Source of the DNA: Balanoglossus misakiensis
Lineage: Eukaryota; Hemichordata
Assembly: GCA_040954595.2 (NCBI GenBank)
Contig: CM082596.2
Coordinates: 10,664,001 to 10,728,000, forward strand
Length of the DNA stretch: 64,000 bases
Reading direction: 5' to 3'
Shown here: piece by piece, positions 22,796-37,679 of the stretch
How positions within the stretch are numbered: the first letter of the stretch is position 1
How the letters are laid out: every line of letters begins with the position of its first letter
Translations under genes and position numbers: made by a program
The notes under the pieces: generated by a model
Database searches by the model: none
Seen by the model: the letters and a program-made list of their open reading frames with translations, nothing else
Told to the model about the DNA's origin: nothing

Positions 22796-25700
22796 TGTCT
22801 CTTGTTAAAAAGCACAACAGTCATGATTGTGTTCACACGAGTTTTATTGCTGCCAGGACATAACCCAAATATTTTGATAATTTTGGCAATGACCCTTGAT
22901 CTACTTGGATATGTCTCTAGTTAAAAAGCACAACAGTCATGATTTTGTTTACGTGACTACTATTGCTGCCAGGACATAACCCAAATATTTTGATAATTTT
23001 GGCAATGTCCCTTGATCTACTTGGATATGTCTCTTGTTAAAAAGCACAACAGTCATGATTGTGTTCACACGAGTTTTATTGCTGCCAGAACATAACCCAA
23101 ATATTTTGATAATTTTGGCAATGACCCTTGATCTACTTGGATATGTCTCTTGATAAAAAGCACAACAGTCATGATTGTGTTCACATGAGTTTTATTGCTG
23201 CCAGGAAATAACCCAAATATTTTGATAATTTTGGTAATGACCCTTGATCTTCTTGGATATGTCTCTTGTTAAAAAGCACAACAGTCATGATTGTGTTCAC
23301 ACGAGTTTTATTGCTGCCAGGACATAACCCAAATATTTTGATAATTTTGGCAATGACCCTTGATCTACTTGGATATGTCTCTTGTTAAAAAGCACATCAG
23401 TCATGATTTTGTTAACATGAATTTTATTGCTGCCAGGACATATACCAAATATTTTGATAATTTTGGCAATGACTCTTGATCTACATGAGTTTTATTGCTG
23501 ACATGACATAACCCAAATATTTTGATAATTTTGGAAATGAACCTTGATCTACTTGGATATGTCTCTTGTTAAAAAGCACAACAGTCATGATTGTGTTCAC
23601 ACAAGTTTTATTGCTGCCAGGACATAACCCAAATATTTTTTATAATTTTGGCCATGACCCTTGATCTACTTGGATATGTCTCTTGTTAAAAAGCACAACA
23701 GTCATGATTTTGTTTACGTGACTTCTATTGCTGCCAGGACTTAACCCAAATATTTTGATAATCTTGGCAATGACCCTTGATTTACTTGGATATGTCTCTT
23801 GATAAAAAGCACAACAGTCATGATTGTGCTCACATGCGTTTTATTGCTGCCAGGACATATACCAAATATTTTGATAATTTTGGCAATGACTCTTGATCTA
23901 CTTGGATATGTCTCTTGTTAAAAAGCACAACAGTCATTATTTTGTTCACATGAGTTTTATTGCTGCCAGGACATAACCCAAATATTTTGATAATTATGGC
24001 AATGACCCTTGATCTTCTTTGATATGTCTCTTGTTAAAGAGCACAACAGTCATGATTGTGTTTACACGAGTTTTATTGCTGTCAGGACATAACCCAAATA
24101 TTTTGATAATTTTGGCAATGACCCTTGATCTACTTGGATATGTCTCTTGTTAAAAAGCAAATCAGTCATGATTTTGTTAACATGAGTTTTATTGCTGCCA
24201 GGACATACACCAAATATTTTGATAATTTTGGCAATGACTCTTGATCTACTTGGATATGTCTCTTGTTAAAAAGCACAACAGTCATTATTTTGTTCACATG
24301 AGTTTTATTGCTGCCAGGACATAACCTAAATATTTTGATAATTATGGCAATGACCCTTGAACTACTTGGATATGTCTCTTGATAAAAAGCCCAACAGTCA
24401 TTATTTTGTTCACATGAGTTTTATTGCTGCCATGACATAACCCAAATATTTTGATAATTTTGGCAATGACCCTTGAACTACTTGGATATGTCTCTTGTTA
24501 AAAAGCACAACAGTCATTATTTTGTTCACATGAGTTTTATTGCTGCCAGGACATAACCAAAATATTTTGATAATTTTGGCAATGACTCTTGATCTACATG
24601 AGTTTTATTGCTGACATGACATAACCCAAATATTTTGATAATTTTGGAAATGAACCTTGATCTACTTGGATATGTCTCTTGTTAAAAAGCACAACAGTCA
24701 TGATTGTGTTCACACAAGTTTTATTGCTGCCAGGACATAACCCAAATATTTTTTATAATTTTGGCCATGACCCTTGATCTACTTGGATATGTCTCTTGTT
24801 AAAAAGCACAACAGTCATGGTTTTGTTTACGTGACTACTATTGCTGCCAGGACTTAACCCAAATATTTTGATAATCTTGGCATTGACCCTTGATCTACTT
24901 GGATATGTCTCTTGATAAAAAGCACAACAGTCATGATTGTGTTCACACAAGTTTTATTGCTGCCAGGACATAACCCAAATATTTTGATAATTTTGGCAAT
25001 GACCCTTGATCTACTTGGATATGTCTCTTGTTAAAAAGCACATCAGTCATGATTTTGTTAACATGAATTTTATTGCTGCCAGGACATGTACCAAATATTT
25101 TGATAATTTTGGCAATGACTCTTGATCTACATGAGTTTTATTGCTGACATGATATAACCCAAATATTTTGATAATTTTGGAAATGACCCTTGATCTACTT
25201 GGATATGTCTCTTGTTAAAAAGCACAACAGTCATGATTGTGTTCACACAAGTTTTATTGCTGCCAGGACATAACCCAAATATTTTTTATAATTTTGGCCA
25301 TGACCCTTGATCTACTTGGATATGTCTCTTGTTAAAAAGCACAACAGTCATGATTTTGTTTACGTGACTACTATTGCTGCCAGGACTTAACCCAAATATT
25401 TTGATAATCTTGGCAATGACCCTTGATCTACTTGGATATGTCTCTTGATAAAAAGCACAACAGTCATGATTGTGTTCACATGAGTTTTATTGCTGCCAGG
25501 ACATAACCCAAATATTTTGATAATTTTGGTAATGACCCTTGATCTTCTTGGATATGTCTCTTGTTAAAAAGCACAACAGTCATGATTGTGTTCACACGAG
25601 TTTTATTGCTGCCAGGACATAACCCAAATATTTTGATAATTTTGGCAATGACCCTTGATCTACTTGGATATGTCTCTTGTTAAAAAGCACATCAGTCATG

Positions 25701-27870
25701 ATTTTGTTAACATGAATTTTATTGCTGCCAGGACATATACCAAATATTTTGATAATTTTGGCAATGACTCTTGATCTACATGAGTTTTATTGCTGACATG
25801 ACATAACCCAAATATTTTGATAATTTTGGAAATGAACCTTGATCTACTTGGAAATGTCTCTTGTTAAAAAGCACAACAGTCATGATTGTGTTCACACAAG
25901 TTTTATTGCTGCCAGGACATAACCCAAATATTTTTTATAATTTTGGCCATGACCCTTGATCTACTTGGATATGTCTCTTGTTAAAAAGCACAACAGTCAT
26001 GATTTTGTTTACGTGACTACTATTGCTGCCAGGACTTAACCCAAATATTTTGATAATCTTGGCAATGACCCTTGATCTACTTGGATATGTCTCTTGATAA
26101 AAAGCACAACAGTCATGATTGTGTTCACATGAGTTTTATAGCTGCCAGGACATAACACAAATATTTTGATAATTTTGGTAATGACCCTTGATCTTCTTGG
26201 ATATGTCTCTTGTTAAAAAGCACAACAGTCATGATTGTGTTCACACGAGTTTTATTGCTGCCAGGACATAACCCAAATATTTTGATAATTTTGGCAATGA
26301 CCCTTGATCTACTTGGATATGTCTCTTGTTAAAAAGCACATCAGTCATGATTTTGTTAACATGAATTTTATTGCTGCCAGGACATGTACCAAATATTTTG
26401 ATAATTTTGGCAATGACTCTTGATCTACATGAGTTTTATTGCTGACATGATATAACCCAAATATTTTGATAATTTTGGAAATGACCCTTGATCTACTTGG
26501 ATATGTCTCTTGTTAAAAAGCACAACAGTCATGATTGTGTTCACACAAGTTTTATTGCTGCCAGGACATAACCCAAATATTTTTTATAATTTTGGCCATG
26601 ACCCTTGATCTACTTGGATATGTCTCTTGTTAAAAAGCACAACAGTCATGATTTTGTTTACGTGACTACTATTGCTGCCAGGACTTAACCCAAATATTTT
26701 GATAATCTTGGCAATGACCCTTGATCTACTTGGATATGTCTCTTGATAAAAAGCACAACAGTCATGATTGTGTTCACATGAGTTTTATTGCTGCCAGCAC
26801 ATAACCCAAATATTTTGATAATTTTGGTAATGACCCTTGATCTTCTTGGATATGTCTCTTGTTAAAAAGCACAACAGTCATGATTGTGTTCACACGAGTT
26901 TTATTGCTGCCAGGACATAACCCAAATATTTTGATAATTTTGGCAATGACCCTTGATCTACTTGGATATGTCTCTTGTTAAAAAGCACGTCAGTCATGAT
27001 TTTGTTAACATGAATTTTATTGCTGCCAGGACATATACCAAATATTTTGATAATTTTGGCAATGACTCTTGATCTACATGAGTTTTATTGCTGCCATGAC
27101 ATAACCCAAATATTTTGATAATTTTGACAATGACTCTTGATCTACTTGGATATGTCTCTTGTTAAAAAGCACAACAGTCATTATTTTGTTCACATGAGTT
27201 TTATTGCTGCCAGGACATAACCCAAATATTTTGATAATTATGGCAATGACCCTTGATCTTCTTGGATATGTCTCTTGTTAAAGAGCACAACAGTCATGAT
27301 TGTGTTCACACGAGTTTTATTGCTGTCAGGACATAACCCAAATATTTTGATAATTTTGGCAATGACCCTTGATCTACTTGGATATGTCTCTTGTTAAAAA
27401 GCACATCAGTCATGATTTTGTTAACATGAGTTTATTGCTGCCAGGACATACACCAAATATTTTGATAATTTTGGCAATGACTCTTGATCTACTTGGATAT
27501 GTCTCTTGTTAAAAAGCACAACAGTCATTATTTTGTTCACATGAGTTTTATTGCTGCCAGGACATAACCTAAATATTTTGATAATTATGGCAATGACCCT
27601 TGAACTACTTGGATATGTCTCTTGATAAAAAGCCCAACAGTCATTATATTGTTCACATGAGTTTTATTGCTGCCATGACATAACCCAAATATTTTGATAA
27701 TTTTGGCAATGACCCTTGAACTACTTGGATATGTCTCTTGTTAAAAAGCACAACAGTCATTATTTTGTTCACATGAGTTTTATTGCTGCCAGGACATAAC
27801 ACAAATATTTTGATAATTTTGGCAATGACCCTTGATCTACTTGGATATGTCTCTAGTTAAAAAGCACAAC
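19860..27870. repeat. Long-range duplicated block, offset 7257 bp
   Basis: The block at about 19860-20610 recurs at about 27117-27867. TTAAAGAGCA at 20021/27278 and AAAAAGCCCA at 20370/27627 give the same offset. Both copies share two private changes, a missing T in GAGTTTATTG (about 20173/27430) and TCATTATATTG (about 20387/27644), which marks them as direct duplicates. Confidence 0.8.
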
Positions 27871-30800
27871 AGTCATGATTGTGTTCACATGAGTTTTATT
27901 GCTGCCAGGAAATAACCCAAATATTTTGATAATTTTGGTAATGACCCTTGATCTTCTTGGATATGTCTCTTGTTAAAAAGCACAACAGTCATGATTGTGT
28001 TCACACGAGTTTTATTGCTGCCAGGACATAACCCAAATATTTTGATAATTTTGGCAATGACCCTTGATCTACTTGGATATGTCTCTTGTTAAAAAGCACA
28101 TCAGTCATGATTTTGTTAACATGAATTTTATTGCTGCCAGGACATATACCAAATATTTTGATAATTTTGGCAATGACTCTTGATCTACATGAGTTTTATT
28201 GCTGACATGACATAACCCAAATATTTTGATAATTTTGGAAATGAACCTTGATCTACTTGGATATGTCTCTTGTTAAAAAGCACAACAGTCATGATTGTGT
28301 TCACACAAGTTTTATTGCTGCCAGGACATAACCCAAATATTTTTTATAATTTTGGCCATGACCCTTGATCTACTTGGATATGTCTCTTGTTAAAAAGCAC
28401 AACAGTCATGATTTTGTTTACGTGACTTCTATTGCTGCCAGGACTTAACCCAAATATTTTGATAATCTTGGCAATGACCCTTGATTTACTTGGATATGTC
28501 TCTTGATAAAAAGCACAACAGTCATGATTGTGCTCACATGCGTTTTATTGCTGCCAGGACATATACCAAATATTTTGATAATTTTGGCAATGACTCTTGA
28601 TCTACTTGGATATGTCTCTTGTTAAAAAGCACAACAGTCATTATTTTGTTCACATGAGTTTTATTGCTGCCAGGACATAACCCAAATATTTTGATAATTA
28701 TGGCAATGACCCTTGATCTTCTTTGATATGTCTCTTGTTAAAGAGCACAACAGTCATGATTGTGTTTACACGAGTTTTATTGCTGTCAGGACATAACCCA
28801 AATATTTTGATAATTTTGGCAATGACCCTTGATCTACTTGGATATGTCTCTTGTTAAAAAGCAAATCAGTCATGATTTTGTTAACATGAGTTTTATTGCT
28901 GCCAGGACATACACCAAATATTTTGATAATTTTGGCAATGACTCTTGATCTACTTGGATATGTCTCTTGTTAAAAAGCACAACAGTCATTATTTTGTTCA
29001 CATGAGTTTTATTGCTGCCAGGACATAACCTAAATATTTTGATAATTATGGCAATGACCCTTGAACTACTTGGATATGTCTCTTGATAAAAAGCCCAACA
29101 GTCATTATTTTGTTCACATGAGTTTTATTGCTGCCATGACATAACCCAAATATTTTGATAATTTTGGCAATGACCCTTGAACTACTTGGATATGTCTCTT
29201 GTTAAAAAGCACAACAGTCATTATTTTGTTCACATGAGTTTTATTGCTGCCAGGACATAACCAAAATATTTTGATAATTTTGGCAATGACTCTTGATCTA
29301 CATGAGTTTTATTGCTGACATGACATAACCCAAATATTTTGATAATTTTGGAAATGAACCTTGATCTACTTGGATATGTCTCTTGTTAAAAAGCACAACA
29401 GTCATGATTGTGTTCACACAAGTTTTATTGCTGCCAGGACATAACCCAAATATTTTTTATAATTTTGGCCATGACCCTTGATCTACTTGGATATGTCTCT
29501 TGTTAAAAAGCACAACAGTCATGATTTTGTTTACGTGACTACTATTGCTGCCAGGACTTAACCCAAATATTTTGATAATCTTGGCAATGACCCTTGATCT
29601 ACTTGGATATGTCTCTTGATAAAAAGCACAACAGTCATGATTGTGTTCACACAAGTTTTATTGCTGCCAGGACATAACCCAAATATTTTGATAATTTTGG
29701 CAATGACCCTTGATCTACTTGGATATGTCTCTTGTTAAAAAGCACATCAGTCATGATTTTGTTAACATGAATTTTATTGCTGCCAGGACATGTACCAAAT
29801 ATTTTGATAATTTTGGCAATGACTCTTGATCTACATGAGTTTTATTGCTGACATGATATAACCCAAATATTTTGATAATTTTGGAAATGACCCTTGATCT
29901 ACTTGGATATGTCTCTTGTTAAAAAGCACAACAGTCATGATTGTGTTCACACAAGTTTTATTGCTGCCAGGACATAACCCAAATATTTTTTATAATTTTG
30001 GCCATGACCCTTGATCTACTTGGATATGTCTCTTGTTAAAAAGCACAACAGTCATGATTTTGTTTACGTGACTACTATTGCTGCCAGGACTTAACCCAAA
30101 TATTTTGATAATCTTGGCAATGACCCTTGATCTACTTGGATATGTCTCTTGATAAAAAGCACAACAGTCATGATTGTGTTCACATGAGTTTTATTGCTGC
30201 CAGGACATAACCCAAATATTTTGATAATTTTGGTAATGACCCTTGATCTTCTTGGATATGTCTCTTGTTAAAAAGCACAACAGTCATGATTGTGTTCACA
30301 CGAGTTTTATTGCTGCCAGGACATAACCCAAATATTTTGATAATTTTGGCAATGACCCTTGATCTACTTGGATATGTCTCTTGTTAAAAAGCACATCAGT
30401 CATGATTTTGTTAACATGAATTTTATTGCTGCCAGGACATGTACCAAATATTTTGATAATTTTGGCAATGACTCTTGATCTACATGAGTTTTATTGCTGA
30501 CATGATATAACCCAAATATTTTGATAATTTTGGAAATGACCCTTGATCTACTTGGATATGTCTCTTGTTAAAAAGCACAACAGTCATGATTGTGTTCACA
30601 CAAGTTTTATTGCTGCCAGGACATAACCCAAATATTTTTTATAATTTTGGCCATGACCCTTGATCTACTTGGATATGTCTCTTGTTAAAAAGCACAACAG
30701 TCATGATTTTGTTTACGTGACTACTATTGCTGCCAGGACTTAACCCAAATATTTTGATAATCTTGGCAATGACCCTTGATCTACTTGGATATGTCTCTTG

Positions 30801-31600
30801 ATAAAAAGCACAACAGTCATGATTGTGTTCACATGAGTTTTATTGCTGCCAGCACATAACCCAAATATTTTGATAATTTTGGTAATGACCCTTGATCTTC
30901 TTGGATATGTCTCTTGTTAAAAAGCACAACAGTCATGATTGTGTTCACACGAGTTTTATTGCTGCCAGGACATAACCCAAATATTTTGATAATTTTGGCA
31001 ATGACCCTTGATCTACTTGGATATGTCTCTTGTTAAAAAGCACATCAGTCATGATTTTGTTAACATGAATTTTATTGCTGCCAGGACATATACCAAATAT
31101 TTTGATAATTTTGGCAATGACTCTTGATCTACATGAGTTTTATTGCTGACATGATATAACCCAAATATTTTGATAATTTTGGAAATGACCCTTGATCTAC
31201 TTGGATATGTCTCTTGTTAAAAAGCACAACAGTCATGATTGTGTTCACACAAGTTTTATTGCTGCCAGGACATAACCCAAATATTTTTTATAATTTTGGC
31301 CATGACCCTTGATCTACTTGGATATGTCTCTTGTTAAAAAGCAAAACAGTCATGATTTTGTTTACGTGACTACTATTGCTGCCAGGACTTAACCCAAATA
31401 TTTTGATAATCTTGGCAATGACCCTTGATCTACTTGGATATGTCTCTTGATAAAAAGCACAACAGTCATGATTGTGTTCACACGAGTTTTATTGCTGCCA
31501 GGACATAACCCCAATATTTAGATAATTTTGGCCATGACCCTTGATCTACTTGGATATGTCTCTTGTTAAAAAGCACAACAGTCATGATTTTGTTTACGTG
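23150..31600. repeat. 4.7-kb duplicated superblock, offset 4704 bp
   Basis: The landmarks CCAGGAAATA at 23201/27905 and the deleted monomers at 23478/28182, 24591/29295 and 25124/29828 all give exactly 4704 bp. The match begins near 23150, where upstream monomers differ (TTGATAAAA versus TAGTTAAAA). Later landmarks (CCAGCACATAACC 26794/30849) give 4055 bp, 649 less. The second copy therefore has one fewer 649-bp unit at that point. Confidence 0.8.
25124..27071. repeat. 649-bp higher-order repeat, three unit lengths (first run)
   Basis: The junction GATCTACATGAG of the 68-bp deleted monomer occurs at 25124, 25773, 26422 and 27071, spaced exactly 649 bp. The unit is accounted for as five full monomers (one with an extra T in ATTTTTTATAATT, 117 bp) plus one 68-bp monomer: 4 x 116 + 117 + 68 = 649. 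Confidence 0.9.
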
Positions 31601-31775
31601 ACTACTATTGCTGCCAGGACTTAACCCAAATATTTTGATAATTTTGGCAATGACCCTTGATCTACTGGGATATGTCTCTTGATAAAAAGCACAACAGTCA
31701 TGATTGTGCTCACATGAGTTTTATTGCTGCCAGGACATATACCAAATATTTTGATAATTTTGGCAATGACTCTTG
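29828..31775. repeat. 649-bp higher-order repeat, three unit lengths (second run)
   Basis: The deleted-monomer junction occurs at 29828, 30477, 31126 and 31775, again 649 bp apart. The GACATGTACC and GACATATACC variants are ordered differently from the first run, so the run changed by gain or loss of whole units after the 4.7-kb duplication. Confidence 0.9.
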
Positions 31776-32210
31776 ATCTACATGAGTTTTATTGCTGACA
31801 TGATATAACCCAAATATTTTGATAATTTTGGAAATGACCCTTGATCTACTTGGATATGTCTCTTGTTAAAAAGCACAACAGTCATGATTGTGTTCACACA
31901 AGTTTTATTGCTGCCAGGACATAACCCAAATATTTTTTATAATTTTGGCCATGACCCTTGATCTACTTGGATATGTCTCTTGTTAAAAAGCACAACAGTC
32001 ATGATTTTGTTTACGTGACTACTATTGCTGCCAGGACTTAACCCAAATATTTTGATAATCTTCGCAATGACCCTTGATCTACTTGGATATGTCTCTTGAT
32101 AAAAAGCACAACAGTCATGATTGTGTTCACACGAGTTTTATTGCTGCCAGGACATAACCCCAATATTTAGATAATTTTGGCCATGACCCTTGATCTACTT
32201 GGATATGTCT

Positions 32211-35200
32211 TTTGTTAAAAAGCACAACAGTCATGATTTTGTTTACGTGACTACTATTGCTGCCAGGACTTAACCCAAATATTTTGATAATTTTGGCAAT
32301 GACCCTTGATCTACTTGGATATGTCTCTTGATAAAAAGCACAACAGTCATGATTGTGCTCACATGAGTTTTATTGCTGCCAGGACATATACCAAATATTT
32401 TGATAATTTTGGCAATGACTCTTGATCTACTTGGATATGTCTCTTGTTAAAAAGCACAACAGTCATTATTTTGTTCACATGAGTTTTATTGCTGCCAGGA
32501 CATAACCCAAATATTTTGATAATTATGGCAATGACCCTTGATCTTCTTTGATATGTCTCTTGTTAAAGAGCACAACAGTCATGATTGTGTTCACACGAGT
32601 TTTATTGCTGTCAGGACATAACCCAAATATTTTGATAATTTTGGCAATGACCCTTGATCTACTTGGATATGTCTCTTGTTAAAAAGCACATCAGTCATGA
32701 TTTTGTTAACATGAGTTTTATTGCTGCCAGGACATACACCAAATATTTTGATAATTTTGGCAATGACTCTTGATCTACTTGGATATGTCTCTTGTTAAAA
32801 AGCACAACAGTCATTATTTTGTTCACATGAGTTTTATTGCTGCCAGGACATAACCTAAATATTTTGATAATTATGGCAATGACCCTTGAACTACTTGGAT
32901 ATGTCTCTTGATAAAAAGCCCAACAGTCATTATTTTGTTCACATGAGTTTTATTGCTGCCATGACATAACCCAAATATTTTGATAATTTTGGCAATGACC
33001 CTTGAAATACTTGGATATGTCTCTTGTTAAAAAGCACAACAGTCATTATTTTGTTCACATGAGTTTTATTGCTGCCAGGACATAACACAAATATTTTAAT
33101 AATTTTGGCAATGACCCTTGATCTACTTGGATATGTCTCTTGTTAAAAAGCACAACAGTCATTATTGTGTTCACATGAGTTTTATTGCTGCCAGGACATA
33201 TCCAAAATATTTTGATAATTTTGGCAATGACCCTTGATCTACTTGGAGATGTCTCTTTTTAAAAAGCACAACAGTCATGATTTTGTTTACGTGACTACTA
33301 TTGCTGCCAGGACATAACCGAAATATTTTGATAATTTTGGCAATGACCCTTGATCTACTTGGATATGTCTCTTGTTAAAAAGCACAACAGTCATGATTTT
33401 GTTTACGTGACTACTATTGCTGCCAGGACATAACCCAAATATTTTATAATTTTGGCCATGACCCTTGATCTACTTGGATATGTCTTTTGTTAAAAAGCAC
33501 AACAGTCATGATTTTGTTTACGTGACTACTATTGCTGCCAGGACTTAACCCAAATATTTTGATAATTTTGGCAATGACCCTTGATCTACTTGGATATGTC
33601 TCTTGATAAAAAGCACAACAGTCATGATTGTGCTCACATGAGTTTTATTGCTGCCAGGACATATACCAAATATTTTGATAATTTTGGCAATGACTCTTGA
33701 TCTACTTGGATATGTCTCTTGTTAAAAAGCACAACAGTCATTATTTTGTTCACATGAGTTTTATTGCTGCCAGGACATAACCCAAATATTTTGATAATTA
33801 TGGCAATGACCCTTGATCTTCTTTGATATGTCTCTTGTTAAAGAGCACAACAGTCATGATTGTGTTCACACGAGTTTTATTGCTGTCAGGACATAACCCA
33901 AATATTTTGATAATTTTGGCAATGACCCTTGATCTACTTGGATATGTCTCTTGTTAAAAAGCACATCAGTCATGATTTTGTTAACATGAGTTTTATTGCT
34001 GCCAGGACATACACCAAATATTTTGATAATTTTGGCAATGACTCTTGATCTACTTGGATATGTCTCTTGTTAAAAAGCACAACAGTCATTATTTTGTTCA
34101 CATGAGTTTTATTGCTGCCAGGACATAACCTAAATATTTTGAGAATTATGGCAATGACCCTTGAACTACTTGGATATGTCTCTTGATAAAAAGCCCAACA
34201 GTCATTATTTTGTTCACATGAGTTTTATTGCTGCCATGACATAACCCAAATATTTTGATAATTTTGGCAATGACCCTTGAAATACTTGGATATGTCTCTT
34301 GTTAAAAAGCACAACAGTCATTATTTTGTTCACATGAGTTTTATTGCTGCCAGGACATAACACAAATATTTTAATAATTTTGGCAATGACCCTTGATCTA
34401 CTTGGATATGTCTCTTGTTAAAAAGCACAACAGTCATTATTGTGTTCACATGAGTTTTATTGCTGCCAGGACATATCCAAAATATTTTGATAATTTTGGC
34501 AATGACCCTTGATCTACTTGGAGATGTCTCTTTTTAAAAAGCACAACAGTCATGATTTTGTTTACGTGACTACTATTGCTGCCAGGACATAACCGAAATA
34601 TTTTGATAATTTTGGCAATGACCCTTGATCTACTTGGATATGTCTCTTGTTAAAAAGCACAACAGTCATGATTTTGTTTACGTGACTACTATTGCTGCCA
34701 GGACATAACCCAAATATTTTATAATTTTGGCCATGACCCTTGATCTACTTGGATATGTCTTTTGTTAAAAAGCACAACAGTCATGATTTTGTTTACGTGA
34801 CTACTATTGCTGCCAGGACTTAACCCAAATATTTTGATAATTTTGGCAATGACCCTTGATCTACTTGGATATGTCTCTTGATAAAAAGCACAACAGTCAT
34901 GATTGTGCTCACATGAGTTTTATTGCTGCCAGGACATATACCAAATATTTTGATAATTTTGGCAATGACTCTTGATCTACTTGGATATGTCTCTTATTAA
35001 AAAGCACAACAGTCATTATTTTGTTCACATGAGTTTTATTGCTGCCAGGACATAACCCAAATATTTTGATAATTATGGCAATGACCCTTGATCTTCTTTG
35101 ATATGTCTCTTGTTAAAGAGCACAACAGTCATGATTGTGTTCACACGAGTTTTATTGCTGTCAGGACATAACCCAAATATTTTGATAATTTTGGCAATGA

Positions 35201-35930
35201 CCCTTGATCTACTTGGATATGTCTCTTGTTAAAAAGCACATCAGTCATGATTTTGTTAACATGAGTTTTATTGCTGCCAGGACATACACCAAATATTTTG
35301 ATAATTTTGGCAATGACTCTTGATCTACTTGGATATGTCTCTTGTTAAAAAGCACAACAGTCATTATTTTGTTCACATGAGTTTTATTGCTGCCAGGACA
35401 TAACCTAAATATTTTGATAATTATGGCAATGACCCTTGAACTACTTGGATATGTCTCTTGATAAAAAGCCCAACAGTCATTATTTTGTTCACATGAGTTT
35501 TATTGCTGCCATGACATAACCCAAATATTTTGATAATTTTGGCAATGACCCTTGAAATACTTGGATATGTCTCTTGTTAAAAAGCACAACAGTCATTATT
35601 TTGTTCACATGAGTTTTATTGCTGCCAGGACATAACACAAATATTTTAATAATTTTGGCAATGACCCTTGATCTACTTGGATATGTCTCTTGTTAAAAAG
35701 CACAACAGTCATTATTGTGTTCACATGAGTTTTATTGCTGCCAGGACATATCCAAAATATTTTGATAATTTTGGCAATGACCCTTGATCTACTTGGAGAT
35801 GTCTCTTTTTAAAAAGCACAACAGTCATGATTTTGTTTACGTGACTACTATTGCTGCCAGGACATAACCGAAATATTTTGATAATTTTGGCAATGACCCT
35901 TGATCTACTTGGATATGTCTCTTGTTAAAA
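32211..35930. repeat. Eleven-monomer higher-order repeat, 1275 bp, nearly three copies
   Basis: The variant GTCTTTTGTTAAAAAG recurs at 32211, 33486 and 34761, and AAAAAGCCCA at 32913, 34188 and 35463; both spacings are 1275 bp. This equals 11 x 116 minus one base, explained by the AATATTTTATAATT monomer lacking one G. Copies differ by isolated changes such as GAGAATTATG near 34141 and TCTTATTAAA near 34992. The third copy ends near 35930. Confidence 0.88.
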
Positions 35931-37679
35931 AGCACATCAGTCATGATTTTGTTAACATGAGTTTTATTGCTGCCAGGACATACACCAAATATTTTGATAA
36001 TTTTGGCAATGACTCTTGATCTACTTGGATATGTCTCTTGTTAAAAAGCACAACAGTCATGATTGTGTTCACATGAATTCTATTGCTGTCAGGACATAAC
36101 CCAAATATTTTGATAATTTTGGCAATGACCCTTGATCTACTTGGATATGTCTCTTGTTAAAAAGCACAACAGTCATTATTTTGTTCACATGAGTTTTATT
36201 GCTGCCAGGACATAACACAAATATTTTGATAATTTTGGCAATGACCCTCGATCTACTTGGATATGTCTCTTGTTAAAAAGCACAACAGTCATGATTGTGT
36301 TCACACGAGTTTTATTGCTGCCAGGACATAACCCAAATATTTTTATAATTTTGGCAATGACCCTTGATCTACTTGGATATGTCTCTTGTTAAAAAGCACA
36401 ACAGTCATGATTGTGTTCACACAAGTTTTATTGCTGCCAGGACATAACCCAAATATTTTTTATAATTTTGGCCATGACCCTTGATCTACTTGGATATGTC
36501 TCTTGTTAAAAAGCACAACAGTCATGATTTTGTTTACGTGACTACTATTGCTGCCAGGACTTAACCCAAATATTTTGATAATTTTGGCAATGACCCTTGA
36601 TCTACTTGGATATGTCTCTTGTTAAAAAGCACATCAGTCATGATTTTGATAACATGAATTTTATTCCTGCCAGGACATATACCAAATATTTTGATAATTT
36701 TGGCAATGACTCTTGATCTACATGAGTTTTATTGCTGACATGATATAACCCAAATATTTTGATAATTTTGGAAATGACCCTTGATCTACTTGGATATGTC
36801 TCTTGTTAAAAAGCACAACAGTCATGATTGTGTTCACACAAGTTTTATTGCTGCCAGGACATAACCCAAATATTTTTTATAATTTTGGCCATGACCCTTG
36901 ATCTACTTGGATATGTCTCTTGTTAAAAAGCACAACAGTCATGATTTTGTTTACGTGACTACTATTGCTGCCAGGACTTAACCCAAATATTTTGATAATC
37001 TTGGCAATGACCCTTGATCTACTTGGATATGTCTCTTGATAAAAAGCACAACAGTCATGATTGTGTTCACACGAGTTTTATTGCTGCCAGGACATAACCC
37101 CAATATTTAGATAATTTTGGCCATGACCCTTGATCTACTTGGATATGTCTCTTGTTAAAAAGCACAACAGTCATGATTTTGTTTACGTGACTACTATTGC
37201 TGCCAGGACTTAACCCAAATATTTTGATAATCTTGGCAATAACCCTTGATCTACTTGGATATGTCTCTTGATAAAAAGCACAACAGTCATGATTGTGTTC
37301 ACATGAGTTTTATTGCTGCCAGGACATAACCCAAATATTTTGATAATTTTGGAAATGACCCTTGATCTACTTGGATATGTCTCTTGTTAAAAAGCACAAC
37401 AGTCATGATTGTGTTCACACAAGTTTTATTGCTGCCAGGACATAACCCAAATATTTTTTATAATTTTGGCCATGACCCTTGATCTACTTGGATATGTCTC
37501 TTGTTAAAAAGCACAACAGTCATGATTTTGTTTACGTGACTACTATTGCTGCCAGGACTTAACCCAAATATTTTGATAATCTTGGCAATGACCCTTGATC
37601 TACTTGGATATGTCTCTTGTTAAAAAGCACAACAGTCATGATTGTGTTCACATGAATTCTATTGCTGTCAGGACATAAC

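Noticed and set aside
24753-29654. Two nearly identical 65-codon minus-strand frames (24753-24950 and 29457-29654)
   Set aside because: Both are translated satellite monomers, 4704 bp apart as the duplication predicts. Stops and indels in other monomers show no selection for coding.
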